64,000 bases of DNA from Streptomyces sp. SJL17-4 (GCF_036826855.1 NZ_CP104578.1:7002501-7066500), one strand, 5' to 3'. Shown: positions 53,387 to 63,271, counted from the first letter of the stretch. Notes: generated by a model from the letters alone, not told the origin. Made by a program: numbers and translations.

Positions 53387-55663
53387 TCAGCCCGCCGCTT
53401 CCCCACCCTTACCGGTGGGGGAGCCGGCGGGCTTCCGCGTTCCCGGGACCGCCGCCGCGCCGGCCGTACGGAACGGACGCGGGGCGGATTCCTCCGGAGC
53501 GACACCGAGGGCCGGGCTCCGACCGGCCACGAGTGCCCGCTCCACCGCCTCCGCCGCCGAGAGCCCCTGACCCGCCCGGAACGCGGCGCCGTACGCCTCC
53601 GCGCCGAGCGCCTCCTCGGCCTGCCGCTCGCAGAGCGCCCTCGGCACGTCGAACGCCTCCGAGCCGAAGAGCCGGACACCCACCGTGTCCCACACCGGGA
53701 CCGCCGCCCCCTGGAGGACCGCGGCCTCCGTCGGATCACCCTCGCTCACCGTCACCAGGGCGAGCAGCTCGATCGCCAGGACGAGGCCGACCAGATCACG
53801 GAAGCTGTCGTTGATCGACACGCACTCGGTGAGCAGCTCCCGCGCCTCCCCGTACGCGCCCCGCGTCCACGCCAGATACCCCAGCACATAGAGGGCGTAC
53901 GCCCTCGCCCACAGCTCGCCCCGCTCCTCGCAGACGTCCCGGACCTCCCGGGAGAGCGCGCTCGCCCCCTCCTGGTCACCCCGGAAGGCCCGCGCCATCG
54001 CCAGCTCGATCTGCGCCATCAGCACATTGCTGTTCAGCTCACCGAGCTCCCGGTACGCGTCGAGCGCCCGCCCGATCAGCTCCTCGGCCCGCGGCATGTC
54101 GTCCGTGAGCAGCGCCAGACAGCCCATCCGATGCGTCGCGTACGCCTCCGCCAGCGCGTTCCGCGAGGACCTGGCCCGCTCCCCGCACTCGTGGAGCGCC
54201 GCCACCGCCGCCGTACCGTCGCCCTGCAGCACCGCCACGTATCCGAGCACCCAGAGCGCCTTGAGCCGTGCCTCCTCGTGGCCGGATTCGAGCGCAAGTG
54301 CCCGGTCCAGCCAGTGCCGGCCCTCCGAGAGGCGCCCGCAGCCCACCCACGCGAACCAGAGCGTGCCCGCCAGATGCTGGGCGAGATGCGCGTCCTCCGG
54401 CAGCTCCAGACACAGGTCGAGGGCCGCCCGCAGATGCGGCAGCGCCGCCTCCGTCAGGGCGGCCACCTCGGGCTGGCGCGGGCTGAACCACTCCAGCTCG
54501 CACCAGGTGGCCAGACCCATGTACCAGTCGCGGTGCCGACGCCGCATCCGCTCCGTGTCGTCGAGCGCCACGAGCCACTCCGCCCCGTACGCCGCGACCG
54601 TGTCGAGCATCCGGTACGCGGGACCCGCCGGCGTGTCCTCGCGGGTGAGCAGCGACTGCGCGAGCAGCCCGCCGAGGAGATCCAGGATCCGCTCCGGCGG
54701 CAGCTCAGGGCCCCCGCACACGTACTCCGCCGCCTCCAGGTCGAAGGGGCCGGGGAAGACCGAGAGGCGCGCCCAGAGGAGCCGCTCCTCCGGGGTGCAC
54801 AGCTCGTGACTCCAGCCGATGGCGGTGCGCAGCGTCTGATGACGGGGGAGCGCCCCGCGCGTGCCGTCCGTGAGGAGCCGGAAGCGGTCGTCGAGTCGGT
54901 CCAGCATCTGCTCGACGGAGAGCAGCGGCAGCCGCCCCGCCGCCAGTTCGAGGGCGAGCGGGATCCCGTCAAGACGCCGGCACAACTCCCGTACGGCGTC
55001 CCGGCCGCCGGTCCGGCCCGGGCCGCCGGCCGGACCTCCGGGGACACCGGGCCGGGCCGCGGCCGGGTGGGCGGGAGCTCCCGTCAGTGACGGAATCGCG
55101 TGGAAGGCGCCGCCCCCCGCCCCCGGCAGGCTCGGCGCGCCCGCCTCCGCCGCCCGCTCCGCGAGCAGCGTCATCGCCTCCGTCTCGCCCAGCGGTGCCA
55201 GCGGGAACACGGCCTCGCCCGCCACCCGCAGGGGCCGCCGGCCGACCGCGAGGACGGTCAGCCCGGGAGCGTGTTCGAGGAGCTCCCGTACGAGCGGCGC
55301 GCAGTGCTCCACGAGGTGCTCGAAGCCGTCCACGACCAGCAGCGTCCGACGCTCGGCGAGATGCTCGACGAGCGCCTCGCGCGGAGGTCTCGGGGTGTGG
55401 TCGGTCAGGTCGAGCGCCTCGACCAGGGCGTACTCGATCAGCTCGGGGTCGCGCAGCGGCGCGAGCTCGGCGAGCCGGACCCCGTCGCTGTAGCGTTTCT
55501 GCACCCCCGCGGCAGCCCTCAGGGCGAGCCGGGTCTTGCCGACCCCGCCCACGCCCACGACCGTGACCAGGCGGGACGCCTCGAGGAGCGCCGTCAGTGC
55601 GGCCTGCTCGCTGGTCCGTCCGACGAACCGGTTGAGCTCCGCCGGGAGATTGCTCCGTCGCAT
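53387..55663 (-). CDS. NB-ARC/STAND ATPase with TPR-like repeats (AfsR/LuxR-type regulator lacking a DNA-binding domain)
   Basis: A 758-residue protein. It starts MRRSNLPAELNRFVGRTSEQ, the usual entry to the ATPase of AfsR/LAL regulators. Walker A GVGGVGKTRLAL (~37-48), Walker B LLVVDGFEHL (~108), sensor region RLDGIPLALELAAGRLPLL, then ~350 residues of helical repeats (LAQHLAGTLWFAWVGCGRL, AEAYATHRMGCLALL). No HTH or LuxR motif is visible at either end; the Pro/Gly/Thr-rich tail is short. An Ala/Gly/Pro insertion (~190-225) interrupts the ATPase part. Probable signal-responsive scaffold. A TACGCT hexamer (complement of 55673-55678) lies 9 nt before the ATG, so it may be leaderless. Confidence 0.85.
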   Translation of the reverse strand: MRRSNLPAELNRFVGRTSEQAALTALLEASRLVTVVGVGGVGKTRLALRAAAGVQKRYSDGVRLAELAPLRDPELIEYALVEALDLTDHTPRPPREALVEHLAERRTLLVVDGFEHLVEHCAPLVRELLEHAPGLTVLAVGRRPLRVAGEAVFPLAPLGETEAMTLLAERAAEAGAPSLPGAGGGAFHAIPSLTGAPAHPAAARPGVPGGPAGGPGRTGGRDAVRELCRRLDGIPLALELAAGRLPLLSVEQMLDRLDDRFRLLTDGTRGALPRHQTLRTAIGWSHELCTPEERLLWARLSVFPGPFDLEAAEYVCGGPELPPERILDLLGGLLAQSLLTREDTPAGPAYRMLDTVAAYGAEWLVALDDTERMRRRHRDWYMGLATWCELEWFSPRQPEVAALTEAALPHLRAALDLCLELPEDAHLAQHLAGTLWFAWVGCGRLSEGRHWLDRALALESGHEEARLKALWVLGYVAVLQGDGTAAVAALHECGERARSSRNALAEAYATHRMGCLALLTDDMPRAEELIGRALDAYRELGELNSNVLMAQIELAMARAFRGDQEGASALSREVRDVCEERGELWARAYALYVLGYLAWTRGAYGEARELLTECVSINDSFRDLVGLVLAIELLALVTVSEGDPTEAAVLQGAAVPVWDTVGVRLFGSEAFDVPRALCERQAEEALGAEAYGAAFRAGQGLSAAEAVERALVAGRSPALGVAPEESAPRPFRTAGAAAVPGTRKPAGSPTGKGGEAAG
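53390..53432 (-). terminator. Terminator hairpin overlapping the 3' coding end of the ATPase gene
   Basis: GCCCGCCG plus CTT plus CCCCACC (53390-53407) pairs with GGTGGGG through CGGCGGGC (53414-53432), one bulged C. It encodes the last residues of the ATPase and may also stop read-through from rpsD. Confidence 0.65.
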
Positions 55664-55821
55664 GGGACACGGAGCGTACTCACCCCCACGCGCTCCGTAC
55701 AATCGGTTCCCGTAACTCCCGTCCCACAGGCGGTAATGCGGTTCGGGGCGACAGCCCGGGCGCGATAGGGTCGGGGGACGACTTTTCGCAAGGGCCCAAC
55801 GACAGCAGAGAGCGGTGCAGA

Positions 55822-56259
55822 GTGACCGGTGGAGAGGTTGCCGGGATCCTGGTGGCCGTCTTCTGGGCGATCCTGGTCTCCTTCCTCGCCGTGGTTCTGG
55901 TGAGGCTGGCGCAGACGCTCAGGGCGACCACCAAGATGGTGGCGGACGTGACCGAGCAGGCCGTTCCCCTGCTGGCCGACGCCTCCGCGACCGTCCGCTC
56001 GGCACAGACCCAGCTCGACCGGGTCGACGCCATCGCCTCGGACGTCCAGGAGGTCACCTCCAACGCCTCCGCGCTCTCCTCCACCGTCGCCTCCACCTTC
56101 GGCGGCCCGCTCGTCAAGGTCGCCGCCTTCGGCTACGGGGTGCGCAAGGCGCTCGGCCGCGGCGGGGACGGCGCGGACGTGCCGCGGGCCTCCTCGCGAC
56201 GTACTGTGATCGTCGGCCGTACCGTGCCGTCCTCGCGACGCCGGAAGCAGAAGGGCTGA
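55822..56259 (+). CDS. DUF948-domain membrane protein
   Basis: A 145-residue protein with an N-terminal membrane helix (VAGILVAVFWAILVSFLAVVL) and a helical domain (TTKMVADVTEQAVPLLADAS) with heptad-like spacing, matching DUF948. The C-terminus is basic (RRTVIVGRTVPSSRRRKQKG). Function unknown. GTG 55822. First gene of the run leading to alaS; the next gene follows after 6 nt. A TAGGGT hexamer at 55766-55771 may be part of its promoter. Confidence 0.85.
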   Translation: MTGGEVAGILVAVFWAILVSFLAVVLVRLAQTLRATTKMVADVTEQAVPLLADASATVRSAQTQLDRVDAIASDVQEVTSNASALSSTVASTFGGPLVKVAAFGYGVRKALGRGGDGADVPRASSRRTVIVGRTVPSSRRRKQKG

Positions 56260-56265
56260 GCCGCG

Positions 56266-56622
56266 ATGTTCCGCCGCACGTTCTGGTTCACGGCCGGCGC
56301 AGCCGCCGGCGTGTGGGCCACCGCCAAGGTCAACCGGAAGCTGAAGCAGCTGACCCCCGAGAGCCTCGCCGCCCAGGCGGCGAACAAGGCCGTCGAGACC
56401 GGACACCGCCTCAAGGACTTCGCCCTCGACGTGAGGGCGGGCATGGTCCAGCGGGAGGCCGAACTGGAGGAGGCGCTCGGCCTCGACCCGGCCGTCGAGC
56501 CGGTCCAGGCCCAGGCCCGGGAGCTTCCGGAGCCGCGCCGCCGGGGCGCGCTCGGCCCCACCCCGCACACGACCACGCATTCAATTCCCACGATCTCGTA
56601 CAACCGGAATGAGGACCACTGA
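56266..56622 (+). CDS. Small conserved actinobacterial membrane-associated protein (DUF6167-like)
   Basis: A 118-residue protein. The N-terminal hydrophobic stretch ([22 protein letters not shown]) could be a membrane helix; residues ~25-80 are helical and charged ([19 protein letters not shown]). The tail ([18 protein letters not shown]) is Pro/Arg-rich. Its stop overlaps the alaS start by one base (TGATG). Conserved beside alaS; role unknown. Confidence 0.8.
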   Translation: MFRRTFWFTAGAAAGVWATAKVNRKLKQLTPESLAAQAANKAVETGHRLKDFALDVRAGMVQREAELEEALGLDPAVEPVQAQARELPEPRRRGALGPTPHTTTHSIPTISYNRNEDH

Positions 56623-59291
56623 TGGAGTCGGCTGAAATCCGCCGCCGCTGGCTGAGCTTCTTCGAGGAGCGCGGGCACACCGTCGTCCCTTCGGCGTCGC
56701 TCATCGCGGACGACCCGACTCTGCTGCTCGTCCCCGCCGGCATGGTGCCGTTCAAGCCCTACTTCCTGGGCGAGGTCAAGCCGCCCTTCACGCGCGCCTC
56801 CAGCGTGCAGAAGTGCGTGCGTACGCCAGACATCGAAGAGGTCGGCAAGACCACCCGCCACGGCACGTTCTTCCAGATGTGCGGCAACTTCTCCTTCGGC
56901 GACTACTTCAAGGAAGGCGCCATCAAGCTCGCCTGGGAGCTGCTGACCACCCCGGTGGCGCACGGCGGCTACGGGCTGGAGCCGGAGAAGCTCTGGATCA
57001 CCGTCTACCAGGAGGACGACGAGGCCGAGCAGATCTGGCGCGACGTCGTCGGCGTCCCCGCCGAGCGCATCCAGCGCCTCGGCAAGAAGGACAACTACTG
57101 GTCGATGGGCGTCCCCGGCCCCTGCGGCCCGTGCTCCGAGATCAACTACGACCGCGGCCCCGAGTTCGGCGTCGAGGGCGGCCCCGCCGTCAACGACGAG
57201 CGGTACGTGGAGATCTGGAACCTGGTCTTCATGCAGTACGAGCGCGGCGAGGGCACCGGGAAGGACGACTTCCCGATCCTCGGCGAGCTGCCGTCGAAGA
57301 ACATCGACACGGGCCTCGGTCTCGAGCGCCTGGCGATGATCCTCCAGGGCGTCCAGAACATGTACGAGACGGACACCCTCCAGGTCGTCATCGACAAGGC
57401 CACCGAGCTCACCGGCGTCGCCTACGGCAAGGCCCACGACAGCGACGTCTCGCTGCGCGTGGTCGCCGACCACATGCGTACGTCCGTCATGCTCATCGGC
57501 GACGGCGTCACCCCGGGCAACGAGGGCCGCGGCTACGTGCTGCGCCGCATCATGCGCCGCGCCGTCCGCAACATGCGCCTGCTCGGCGCCACCGGCCCGG
57601 TCGTCCAGGACCTCGTCGACACCGTGATCAACACGATGGGCGAGCAGTACCCGGAGCTGGTCACCGACCGCAAGCGCATCGAGACCGTCGCCCTCGCCGA
57701 AGAGGCCGCCTTCCTGAAGGCCCTCAAGGGCGGCACGAACATCCTCGACACCGCCGTGACCGAGACCAAGGCCTCCGGCGGCACGGTCCTCTCCGGCGAC
57801 AAGGCGTTCCTGCTCCACGACACCTGGGGCTTCCCGATCGACCTCACCCTGGAGATGGCCTCCGAGCAGGGCCTCTCCGTGGACGAGGACGGCTTCCGCC
57901 GCCTGATGAAGGAGCAGCGGGACCGCGCCAAGGCCGACGCCAAGGCCAAGAAGACCGGCCACGCCGACATGACCTCGTACCGGGAGATCGCCGACAGCAA
58001 CGGCGCCACCGAGTTCACCGGCTACACCAACACCGAGGGCGAGAGCACCGTCGTCGGTCTCCTCGTCAACGGCGTCTCCTCGCCGGCCGCCTCCGAGGGC
58101 GACGAGGTCGAGGTCGTCCTCGACCGGACCCCCTTCTACGCCGAGGGCGGCGGCCAGATCGCCGACCAGGGCCGGATCAAGCTGCACAGCGGCGCGGTCA
58201 TCGAGATCCGCGACGTCCAGCAGCCGGTCCCGGGCGTCTCCGTCCACAAGGGCTCCGTGCAGGTCGGCGAGGTGACCGTCGGCGCCACCGCGTACGCCAG
58301 CATCGACGTCAGGCGCCGCCGGGCCATCGCCCGCGCCCACTCGGCCACCCACCTGACCCACCAGGCGCTGCGTGACGCCCTCGGCCCGACGGCCGCCCAG
58401 GCCGGTTCCGAGAACCAGCCCGGCCGCTTCCGCTTCGACTTCGGCTCGCCGAACGCCGTCCCCGGCGCGGTCCTCACCGACGTCGAGCAGAAGATCAACG
58501 AGGTCCTCGCGCGCGAGCTCGAGGTCCACGCCGAGGTCATGCCGATCAACGAGGCCAAGCGCCAGGGCGCCATCGCCGAGTTCGGCGAGAAGTACGGCGA
58601 GCAGGTCCGCGTCGTCACCATCGGCGACTTCTCCAAGGAGCTGTGCGGCGGTACGCACGTCGGCAACACCGCCCAGCTGGGTCTGGTGAAGCTGCTCGGC
58701 GAGTCGTCCATCGGCTCCGGCGTGCGCCGCATCGAGGCCCTCGTGGGTGTCGACGCGTACAACTTCCTCGCCCGTGAGCACACGGTCGTCGCCCAGCTCC
58801 AGGAGCTGGTCAAGGGCCGCCCGGAGGAGCTCCCGGAGAAGATCTCCGCCATGCTCGGCAAGCTGAAGGACGCCGAGAAGGAGATCGAGAAGTTCCGCGC
58901 GGAGAAGGTCCTCCAGGCCGCCGCCGGGCTCGTCGACTCCGCCCAGGACATCCGCGGCCTCGCCCTCGTCACCGGCCAGGTCCAGGACGGCACCGGCGCC
59001 GACGACCTGCGCAAGCTGGTCCTCGACGTGCGGGGCCGCATCCCGTCCGACCGTCCGGCCGTCGTCGCCCTGTTCACCACGGCCAACGGCAAGCCGCTCA
59101 CGGTCATCGCCACCAACGAGGCCGCCCGTGAGCGCGGTCTCAAGGCCGGCGAGCTGGTCCGTACGGCCGCCAAGGCCCTCGGCGGCGGTGGCGGCGGCAA
59201 GCCGGACGTCGCCCAGGGCGGCGGTACCGACCCGGAGGCCGTCGGCGAGGCCATCGCCGCCGTCGAGCGTCTCGTGGTGGAGACGGCGTGA
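56622..59291 (+). CDS. alaS: Alanyl-tRNA synthetase
   Basis: An 889-residue class II synthetase. Catalytic domain: [48 protein letters not shown] (~230). Editing domain with [11 protein letters not shown] (~576) and [13 protein letters not shown], the zinc-binding HxxxH and Cys/His pair. Then the DHHA1/C-Ala region ([16 protein letters not shown]). Ends in a Gly-rich segment ([18 protein letters not shown]). Start coupled to the previous gene, stop coupled to ruvX (GTGA). It charges tRNA-Ala and clears Ser/Gly. Confidence 0.97.
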   Translation: MESAEIRRRWLSFFEERGHTVVPSASLIADDPTLLLVPAGMVPFKPYFLGEVKPPFTRASSVQKCVRTPDIEEVGKTTRHGTFFQMCGNFSFGDYFKEGAIKLAWELLTTPVAHGGYGLEPEKLWITVYQEDDEAEQIWRDVVGVPAERIQRLGKKDNYWSMGVPGPCGPCSEINYDRGPEFGVEGGPAVNDERYVEIWNLVFMQYERGEGTGKDDFPILGELPSKNIDTGLGLERLAMILQGVQNMYETDTLQVVIDKATELTGVAYGKAHDSDVSLRVVADHMRTSVMLIGDGVTPGNEGRGYVLRRIMRRAVRNMRLLGATGPVVQDLVDTVINTMGEQYPELVTDRKRIETVALAEEAAFLKALKGGTNILDTAVTETKASGGTVLSGDKAFLLHDTWGFPIDLTLEMASEQGLSVDEDGFRRLMKEQRDRAKADAKAKKTGHADMTSYREIADSNGATEFTGYTNTEGESTVVGLLVNGVSSPAASEGDEVEVVLDRTPFYAEGGGQIADQGRIKLHSGAVIEIRDVQQPVPGVSVHKGSVQVGEVTVGATAYASIDVRRRRAIARAHSATHLTHQALRDALGPTAAQAGSENQPGRFRFDFGSPNAVPGAVLTDVEQKINEVLARELEVHAEVMPINEAKRQGAIAEFGEKYGEQVRVVTIGDFSKELCGGTHVGNTAQLGLVKLLGESSIGSGVRRIEALVGVDAYNFLAREHTVVAQLQELVKGRPEELPEKISAMLGKLKDAEKEIEKFRAEKVLQAAAGLVDSAQDIRGLALVTGQVQDGTGADDLRKLVLDVRGRIPSDRPAVVALFTTANGKPLTVIATNEAARERGLKAGELVRTAAKALGGGGGGKPDVAQGGGTDPEAVGEAIAAVERLVVETA

Positions 59292-59758
59292 CGATGCGTC
59301 GCGGCCGCCGTATCGCGGTCGATGTCGGGGACGCCCGGATCGGGGTCGCCTCGTGCGACCCCGACGGGGTCCTCGCCACGCCGGTGGAGACCGTGCCGGG
59401 ACGTGACGTCCCGGCCGCCCACCGGCGGCTCCGCCAGATCGTCGCGGAGTACGAGCCGATCGAGGTCGTCGTGGGCCTGCCCCGCTCGCTCAGCGGGCGG
59501 GAGGGTCCGGCCGCGACCAAGGTCCGTGCCTTCGCGGGGGAGATGGCGAAGGGCATCGCCCCGGTGCCGGTCCGTCTCGTCGACGAGCGGATGACCACGG
59601 TCACCGCGACCCAGGGGCTGCGGGCCTCCGGTGTGAAGGCCAAGAAGGGGCGGTCCGTCATCGACCAGGCCGCCGCTGTGATCATCCTTCAGAACGCTCT
59701 TGAGTCCGAACGGGTATCAGGTAATCCGCCCGGTGAGGGCGTCGAAGTGGTCATCTGA
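59288..59758 (+). CDS. ruvX: Holliday junction resolvase-like protein RuvX (YqgF)
   Basis: A 156-residue RNase H-fold protein. [19 protein letters not shown] (first acid), [34 protein letters not shown] and [16 protein letters not shown] (C-terminal acid). Essential in E. coli, where it is linked to 16S rRNA 5'-end maturation; the resolvase activity is seen in some members. GTG 59288 overlaps the alaS stop. It belongs to the alaS-aroE run. Confidence 0.93.
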   Translation: MTMRRGRRIAVDVGDARIGVASCDPDGVLATPVETVPGRDVPAAHRRLRQIVAEYEPIEVVVGLPRSLSGREGPAATKVRAFAGEMAKGIAPVPVRLVDERMTTVTATQGLRASGVKAKKGRSVIDQAAAVIILQNALESERVSGNPPGEGVEVVI

Positions 59759-59860
59759 TCGCGATACGGTAACGTTCCGCGCGATGCGGCGGTGTTCGAA
59801 CAGCTGCCGCACTACGTAGAGGCGGATCGTCCGGAAGCCTCGCGGCTGTTTTGGGGATCG

Positions 59861-61693
59861 ATGACTGAGTATGGCCGGAGCCCCGGCTCCGAACCGTGGC
59901 ACCCCGGGGACCCGCTGTACGGGGACCAGGGGTGGGAGGGCCAGCAGCAGCACTACCCGCACCCGCAGCAGGCAAACCAGTACGGCCAGGGCGCTCACGG
60001 CTACCAGGACCCGTACGGGCAGGGCGGTCAGGCCGGTCAGGTCCCGCAGGGGTACGAGGGCGACCCGTACCAGCAGAACCACCAGCAGCAGCATGCTCAG
60101 CAGTACCAGCAGCAGCCGCAGGGGTACGTCGATCCGCAGGCCCAGTACCAGCAGCAGGCGCAGCAGCACGCGGCGCAGCAGCAGTACCAGCAGGCGTACG
60201 AGCAGCAGCAGCACCAGCAGCAGTACGGGACGGGGTACCAGGGCCAGGGCGGGTACGACACGCCCGGGCACCTCGGACAGCAGTACGACGGCAACTGGGA
60301 GACGGGCCAGGCGGCGATGCCGTACGGCGGGACCCCGGCCGATCCGTACGGCGGCCAGAACCCCGACCTGTACGGCACGCCCGAGGCGTACCCCCCGCCC
60401 CAGCCTCCCGGCCGCCGGCAGAACCCGCCGGAGCCGGTGATCGACTGGGCGCCGGAGGAAGAGGCACGCCCGGAGCCGGAGGAGGAGAAGCACCCCTTCT
60501 TCACCGGCGATGACCCGGACGACGACGCGTACGACGAGGAGCCGGGCCGTGGCCGCGGCTCCCGCGGCGACGACCGCGAACGCCGGAGCAAGGCGAACAA
60601 GCGCAAGGGCAAGAACGGCGTGGCCTGCCTCGTCGTCGCGCTCGTCCTGGCGGGCGGCGTCGGCGGCGTCGGCTACTTCGGCTACCAGTTCTGGCAGGGC
60701 CAGTTCGGCGCGGCGGAGGACTACGCGGGCGGCGGCTCGGGCGAGGTCCAGGTCGAGATCCCCAAGGGCGCGCTCGGCAACGAGATCGGCAACATCCTGA
60801 AGAAGGCGGGCGTCGTCAAGAGCGTCGACGCCTTCACCTCCGCGCAGCAGAGGAACCCCAAGGGCATCTCGATCCAGGCCGGCGTGTACACGCTGAAGAA
60901 GGAGATGTCGGCGGACAGCGCGGTCACGCTGATGCTCAACCCGGTGAGCCAGGCCAACCTCGTCATCCCCGAGGGCAAGCGCAACTCCTGGGTGTACGAC
61001 ACCCTCGACAAACGCCTCGACCTCAAGCCGGGCACCACGAAGGAGATCGCCCGCGCGAAGGCGGACTCGCTCGGCCTGCCCGACTGGGCCAAGAACCACG
61101 AGGACGTCAAGGACCCGCTGGAAGGATTCCTCTTCCCGGCGAGCTACCCCGTCGCCAAGAGCAGCAAGCCCGAGGAAGCGCTCCGCAAGATGGTGTCCCG
61201 CGCGAACCAGGAGTACGCGAAGCTGGACCTGGAGGAGAAGGCGTCGGCGCACGGCCTGAAGGGGCCGTGGGAGTTGCTGACGGTCGCGAGCCTCGTGCAG
61301 GTCGAAGGTAAGTACAAGCATGACTTCGACAAGGTCGCGCGGGTCGTCTACAACCGGCTCAAGCCGAACAACGTGGAGACCGTGGGCCGCCTGGAGTTCG
61401 ACTCGACCGTGAACTACTTCCGGGGTACGAGCACCCTCGATGTCGGCACGGTGGAGGAGATGCGCAAGATCAAGGACCCGTACAACACGTACGCGTACGA
61501 CGTGAAGGGCCTCATCCCCGGTCCCATCAGCAACCCCGGCATCGAGGCGCTGAACTCGGCGATGAACCCAGCCGACGGCCCGTGGTACTACTTCGTGTCG
61601 ATCAACGAGAACAAGACCGTCTTCTCCGTGACCCTCAAGGAACACAACCAGAACGTCGCGGAGTACGAGAAGGAACGGGAAGAGGGCCAGTGA
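59861..61693 (+). CDS. mltG: Endolytic peptidoglycan transglycosylase MltG
   Basis: A 610-residue protein. A ~250-residue cytoplasmic N-terminus is rich in Gln, Tyr, Gly and Pro (QQAQQHAAQQQYQQAYEQQQ). It is followed by a charged stretch, one membrane helix (GVACLVVALVLAGGVGGVGY) and the LysM-like plus YceG domain. The active-site segment reads ASLVQVEGKY (476-485): Gln480 aligns with the catalytic Glu of E. coli MltG (ASIVEKET), with Glu482 two residues on. It cleaves nascent glycan chains to set their length. ATG 59861 follows GGGGA; a GTG 69 nt upstream is an alternative. The stop overlaps aroE (GTGA). Confidence 0.93.
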   Translation: MTEYGRSPGSEPWHPGDPLYGDQGWEGQQQHYPHPQQANQYGQGAHGYQDPYGQGGQAGQVPQGYEGDPYQQNHQQQHAQQYQQQPQGYVDPQAQYQQQAQQHAAQQQYQQAYEQQQHQQQYGTGYQGQGGYDTPGHLGQQYDGNWETGQAAMPYGGTPADPYGGQNPDLYGTPEAYPPPQPPGRRQNPPEPVIDWAPEEEARPEPEEEKHPFFTGDDPDDDAYDEEPGRGRGSRGDDRERRSKANKRKGKNGVACLVVALVLAGGVGGVGYFGYQFWQGQFGAAEDYAGGGSGEVQVEIPKGALGNEIGNILKKAGVVKSVDAFTSAQQRNPKGISIQAGVYTLKKEMSADSAVTLMLNPVSQANLVIPEGKRNSWVYDTLDKRLDLKPGTTKEIARAKADSLGLPDWAKNHEDVKDPLEGFLFPASYPVAKSSKPEEALRKMVSRANQEYAKLDLEEKASAHGLKGPWELLTVASLVQVEGKYKHDFDKVARVVYNRLKPNNVETVGRLEFDSTVNYFRGTSTLDVGTVEEMRKIKDPYNTYAYDVKGLIPGPISNPGIEALNSAMNPADGPWYYFVSINENKTVFSVTLKEHNQNVAEYEKEREEGQ

Positions 61694-62511
61694 GCAAGCA
61701 GCACCGCGCGGCCGTCCTCGGTTCGCCGATCGGCCACTCGCTCTCCCCGGTGCTGCACCGGGCCGCGTACGCCGCGCTGGGCCTCGACGACTGGTCGTAC
61801 GAGCGCTTCGAGGTCGACGAGGCCGGGCTGCCCGGCTTCCTCAACGAGCTGGACGACAGCTGGGCCGGGCTGTCCCTGACCATGCCGCTCAAGCGGGCGA
61901 TCATCCCGCTGCTCGACGAGATCAGCGAGACGGCCGCCTCGGTCGAGGCGGTGAACACGGTCGTCTTCCGCGAGGACGGCCGCCGGGTCGGCGACAACAC
62001 CGACATCCCCGGCATGATCGCCGCCCTGCGCGAGCGGGGCGTCGAGCAGGTGGAGCAGGCGGCGATCCTCGGTGCCGGCGCCACCGCCTCCTCCGCGCTC
62101 GCCGCCCTCGCCCGGATCTGCGCGGGGCCCGTCACCGCGTACGTACGGAGCGAGGCGCGCGCCGAGGAGATGCGCGGCTGGGGCGAGCGGCTCGGCGTGG
62201 AGGTCCGTACGGCCGCCTGGGACGACGCGGCGGAGGCCTTCGCGTCCCCGCTGGTCGTCGCGACCACCCCCGCCGGTACGACGAACGCCCTCGCGGCGGC
62301 CGTCCCCGACACCGTCGGCACACTCTTCGACGTCCTGTACGACCCCTGGCCGACCGCGCTCGCCGCCGCCTGGTCCGACCGCGGCGGCAAGGTGGTCGGC
62401 GGCCTCGACCTCCTCGTCCACCAGGCCGTCCTCCAGGTCGAACAGATGACGGGTTGTGCTCCGGCACCGCTGGCGCTAATGCGTACGGCGATTTTGGTGG
62501 ACACCCCCTGA
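61690..62511 (+). CDS. aroE: Shikimate dehydrogenase (AroE)
   Basis: A 273-residue enzyme reducing 3-dehydroshikimate with NADPH. LGSPIGHSLSPVLHRAAY (~10-27, substrate-binding Ser pair), LSLTMPLKRA with catalytic Lys (~63), NTDIPG with catalytic Asp (~102), ILGAGATASSALAALA (NADP loop), and GGLDLLVHQAVLQVE at the C-terminus. GTG 61690 overlaps the mltG TGA. In Streptomyces aroC normally follows; here another gene intervenes. Confidence 0.94.
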   Translation: MSKQHRAAVLGSPIGHSLSPVLHRAAYAALGLDDWSYERFEVDEAGLPGFLNELDDSWAGLSLTMPLKRAIIPLLDEISETAASVEAVNTVVFREDGRRVGDNTDIPGMIAALRERGVEQVEQAAILGAGATASSALAALARICAGPVTAYVRSEARAEEMRGWGERLGVEVRTAAWDDAAEAFASPLVVATTPAGTTNALAAAVPDTVGTLFDVLYDPWPTALAAAWSDRGGKVVGGLDLLVHQAVLQVEQMTGCAPAPLALMRTAILVDTP

Positions 62512-62525
62512 CACAGCAACAGGGG

Positions 62526-62555
62526 AGGGGACCTGCTGTAGTCGGCAGGTCCCCT
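62526..62555 (+). terminator. Terminator after aroE
   Basis: AGGGGACCTGC (62526-62536), 8-nt loop, GCAGGTCCCCT (62545-62555), a perfect 11-bp stem, 14 nt after the stop. Confidence 0.8.
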
Positions 62556-62596
62556 GGGCGTACCATCCTGTCGCTTCCGAAGCGTGTTCGTGGGGT

Positions 62597-63052
62597 TCAG
62601 CCACACCAACCTAGAGGGCTCGTGTAGGAAGCCGTGTATATGTTGGAGGAACTCCACCAGCGAGTGGACCCCATGTACTGCACACACTTGCCCGCAGCCT
62701 TGACGCGAACCGGTCCGGCATACGAGTTGTAGTTGCCGGGATCCTGGATCCAGCTGCCATCTGCGACGCGAATGCCCGCGTTCACGGGGAGACCTGTCTG
62801 TTCGCCGGTAACGACCGTTACTACGCAGTTGTAACCGGTTGAGGAGTTGTAGAGCAGGTAAACGATGGCCTGAGGCCTGTCAGCCGGTACTCCAGGCTGT
62901 ATGTAGAACCCCAATTCGTGCGAGGACTGGACGTAGTATCCGGAACCGCAGACGCTGACCGGGTTTGATGCAGCAGACGCTGAGGTGGTTAGTCCAATGG
63001 TTAGTGCCGCTGTTACGCCGAGCGTGAATAGAGCCTTGGCGATCTTGTGCAA
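62597..63052 (-). CDS. Secreted spore-associated protein A-like protein
   Basis: A 151-residue secreted protein. TTG start at 63052 with GGAG 5 nt upstream, then a signal peptide (HKIAKALFTLGVTAALTIG, ending ASAA around residue 28). The mature part, VCGSGYYVQSSHELGF, VYLLYNSSTGYNCVVTV, NYNSYAGPVRVKAAGKCVQY, resembles SapA and similar Streptomyces secreted proteins, with four Cys. GC is clearly lower than the neighbours (about 53-57% per line against over 70%), and it uses rare codons (CTA four times, ATA twice). It lies on the opposite strand between aroE and aroC. Confidence 0.82.
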   Translation of the reverse strand: MHKIAKALFTLGVTAALTIGLTTSASAASNPVSVCGSGYYVQSSHELGFYIQPGVPADRPQAIVYLLYNSSTGYNCVVTVVTGEQTGLPVNAGIRVADGSWIQDPGNYNSYAGPVRVKAAGKCVQYMGSTRWWSSSNIYTASYTSPLGWCG

Positions 63053-63199
63053 GGTTTCTCCTTTTGCAGGGCGGGAGGCAAAGGCCCCGTGATCGTTCCA
63101 GTTTTGTCGGGCCCCCGTCAACGAGCTCTTTGGTCGCACGCATCGTCCAAAGGCTGGACCGGAGACCAGGTGACCACGCCGGACGTGGGAGGATCAGTG

Positions 63200-63271
63200 A
63201 TGGCGGGCCAGGGCCGCGCACCCGGTCGCGCCGTCGCAGTACCCAGGCGCGAGCATGAGGAGCATCGTTGA
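63200..63271 (+). CDS. Possible 23-codon leader ORF coupled to aroC
   Basis: ATG 63200 follows GGGAGGA by 6 nt and reads [20 protein letters not shown] before ending EHR and TGA 63269-63271. The stop overlaps the TTG start of aroC (TTGA), the same kind of junction as the coupled genes upstream. The peptide is Arg-rich and has no aromatic-residue run as an attenuator would. Coding status is uncertain. Confidence 0.35.
   Translation: MAGQGRAPGRAVAVPRREHEEHR

Noticed and set aside
56133..58781. 882-codon minus-strand ORF antisense to alaS
   Set aside because: AlaS motifs on the plus strand are unambiguous; the antisense product is a Val/Leu/Asp-rich shadow.
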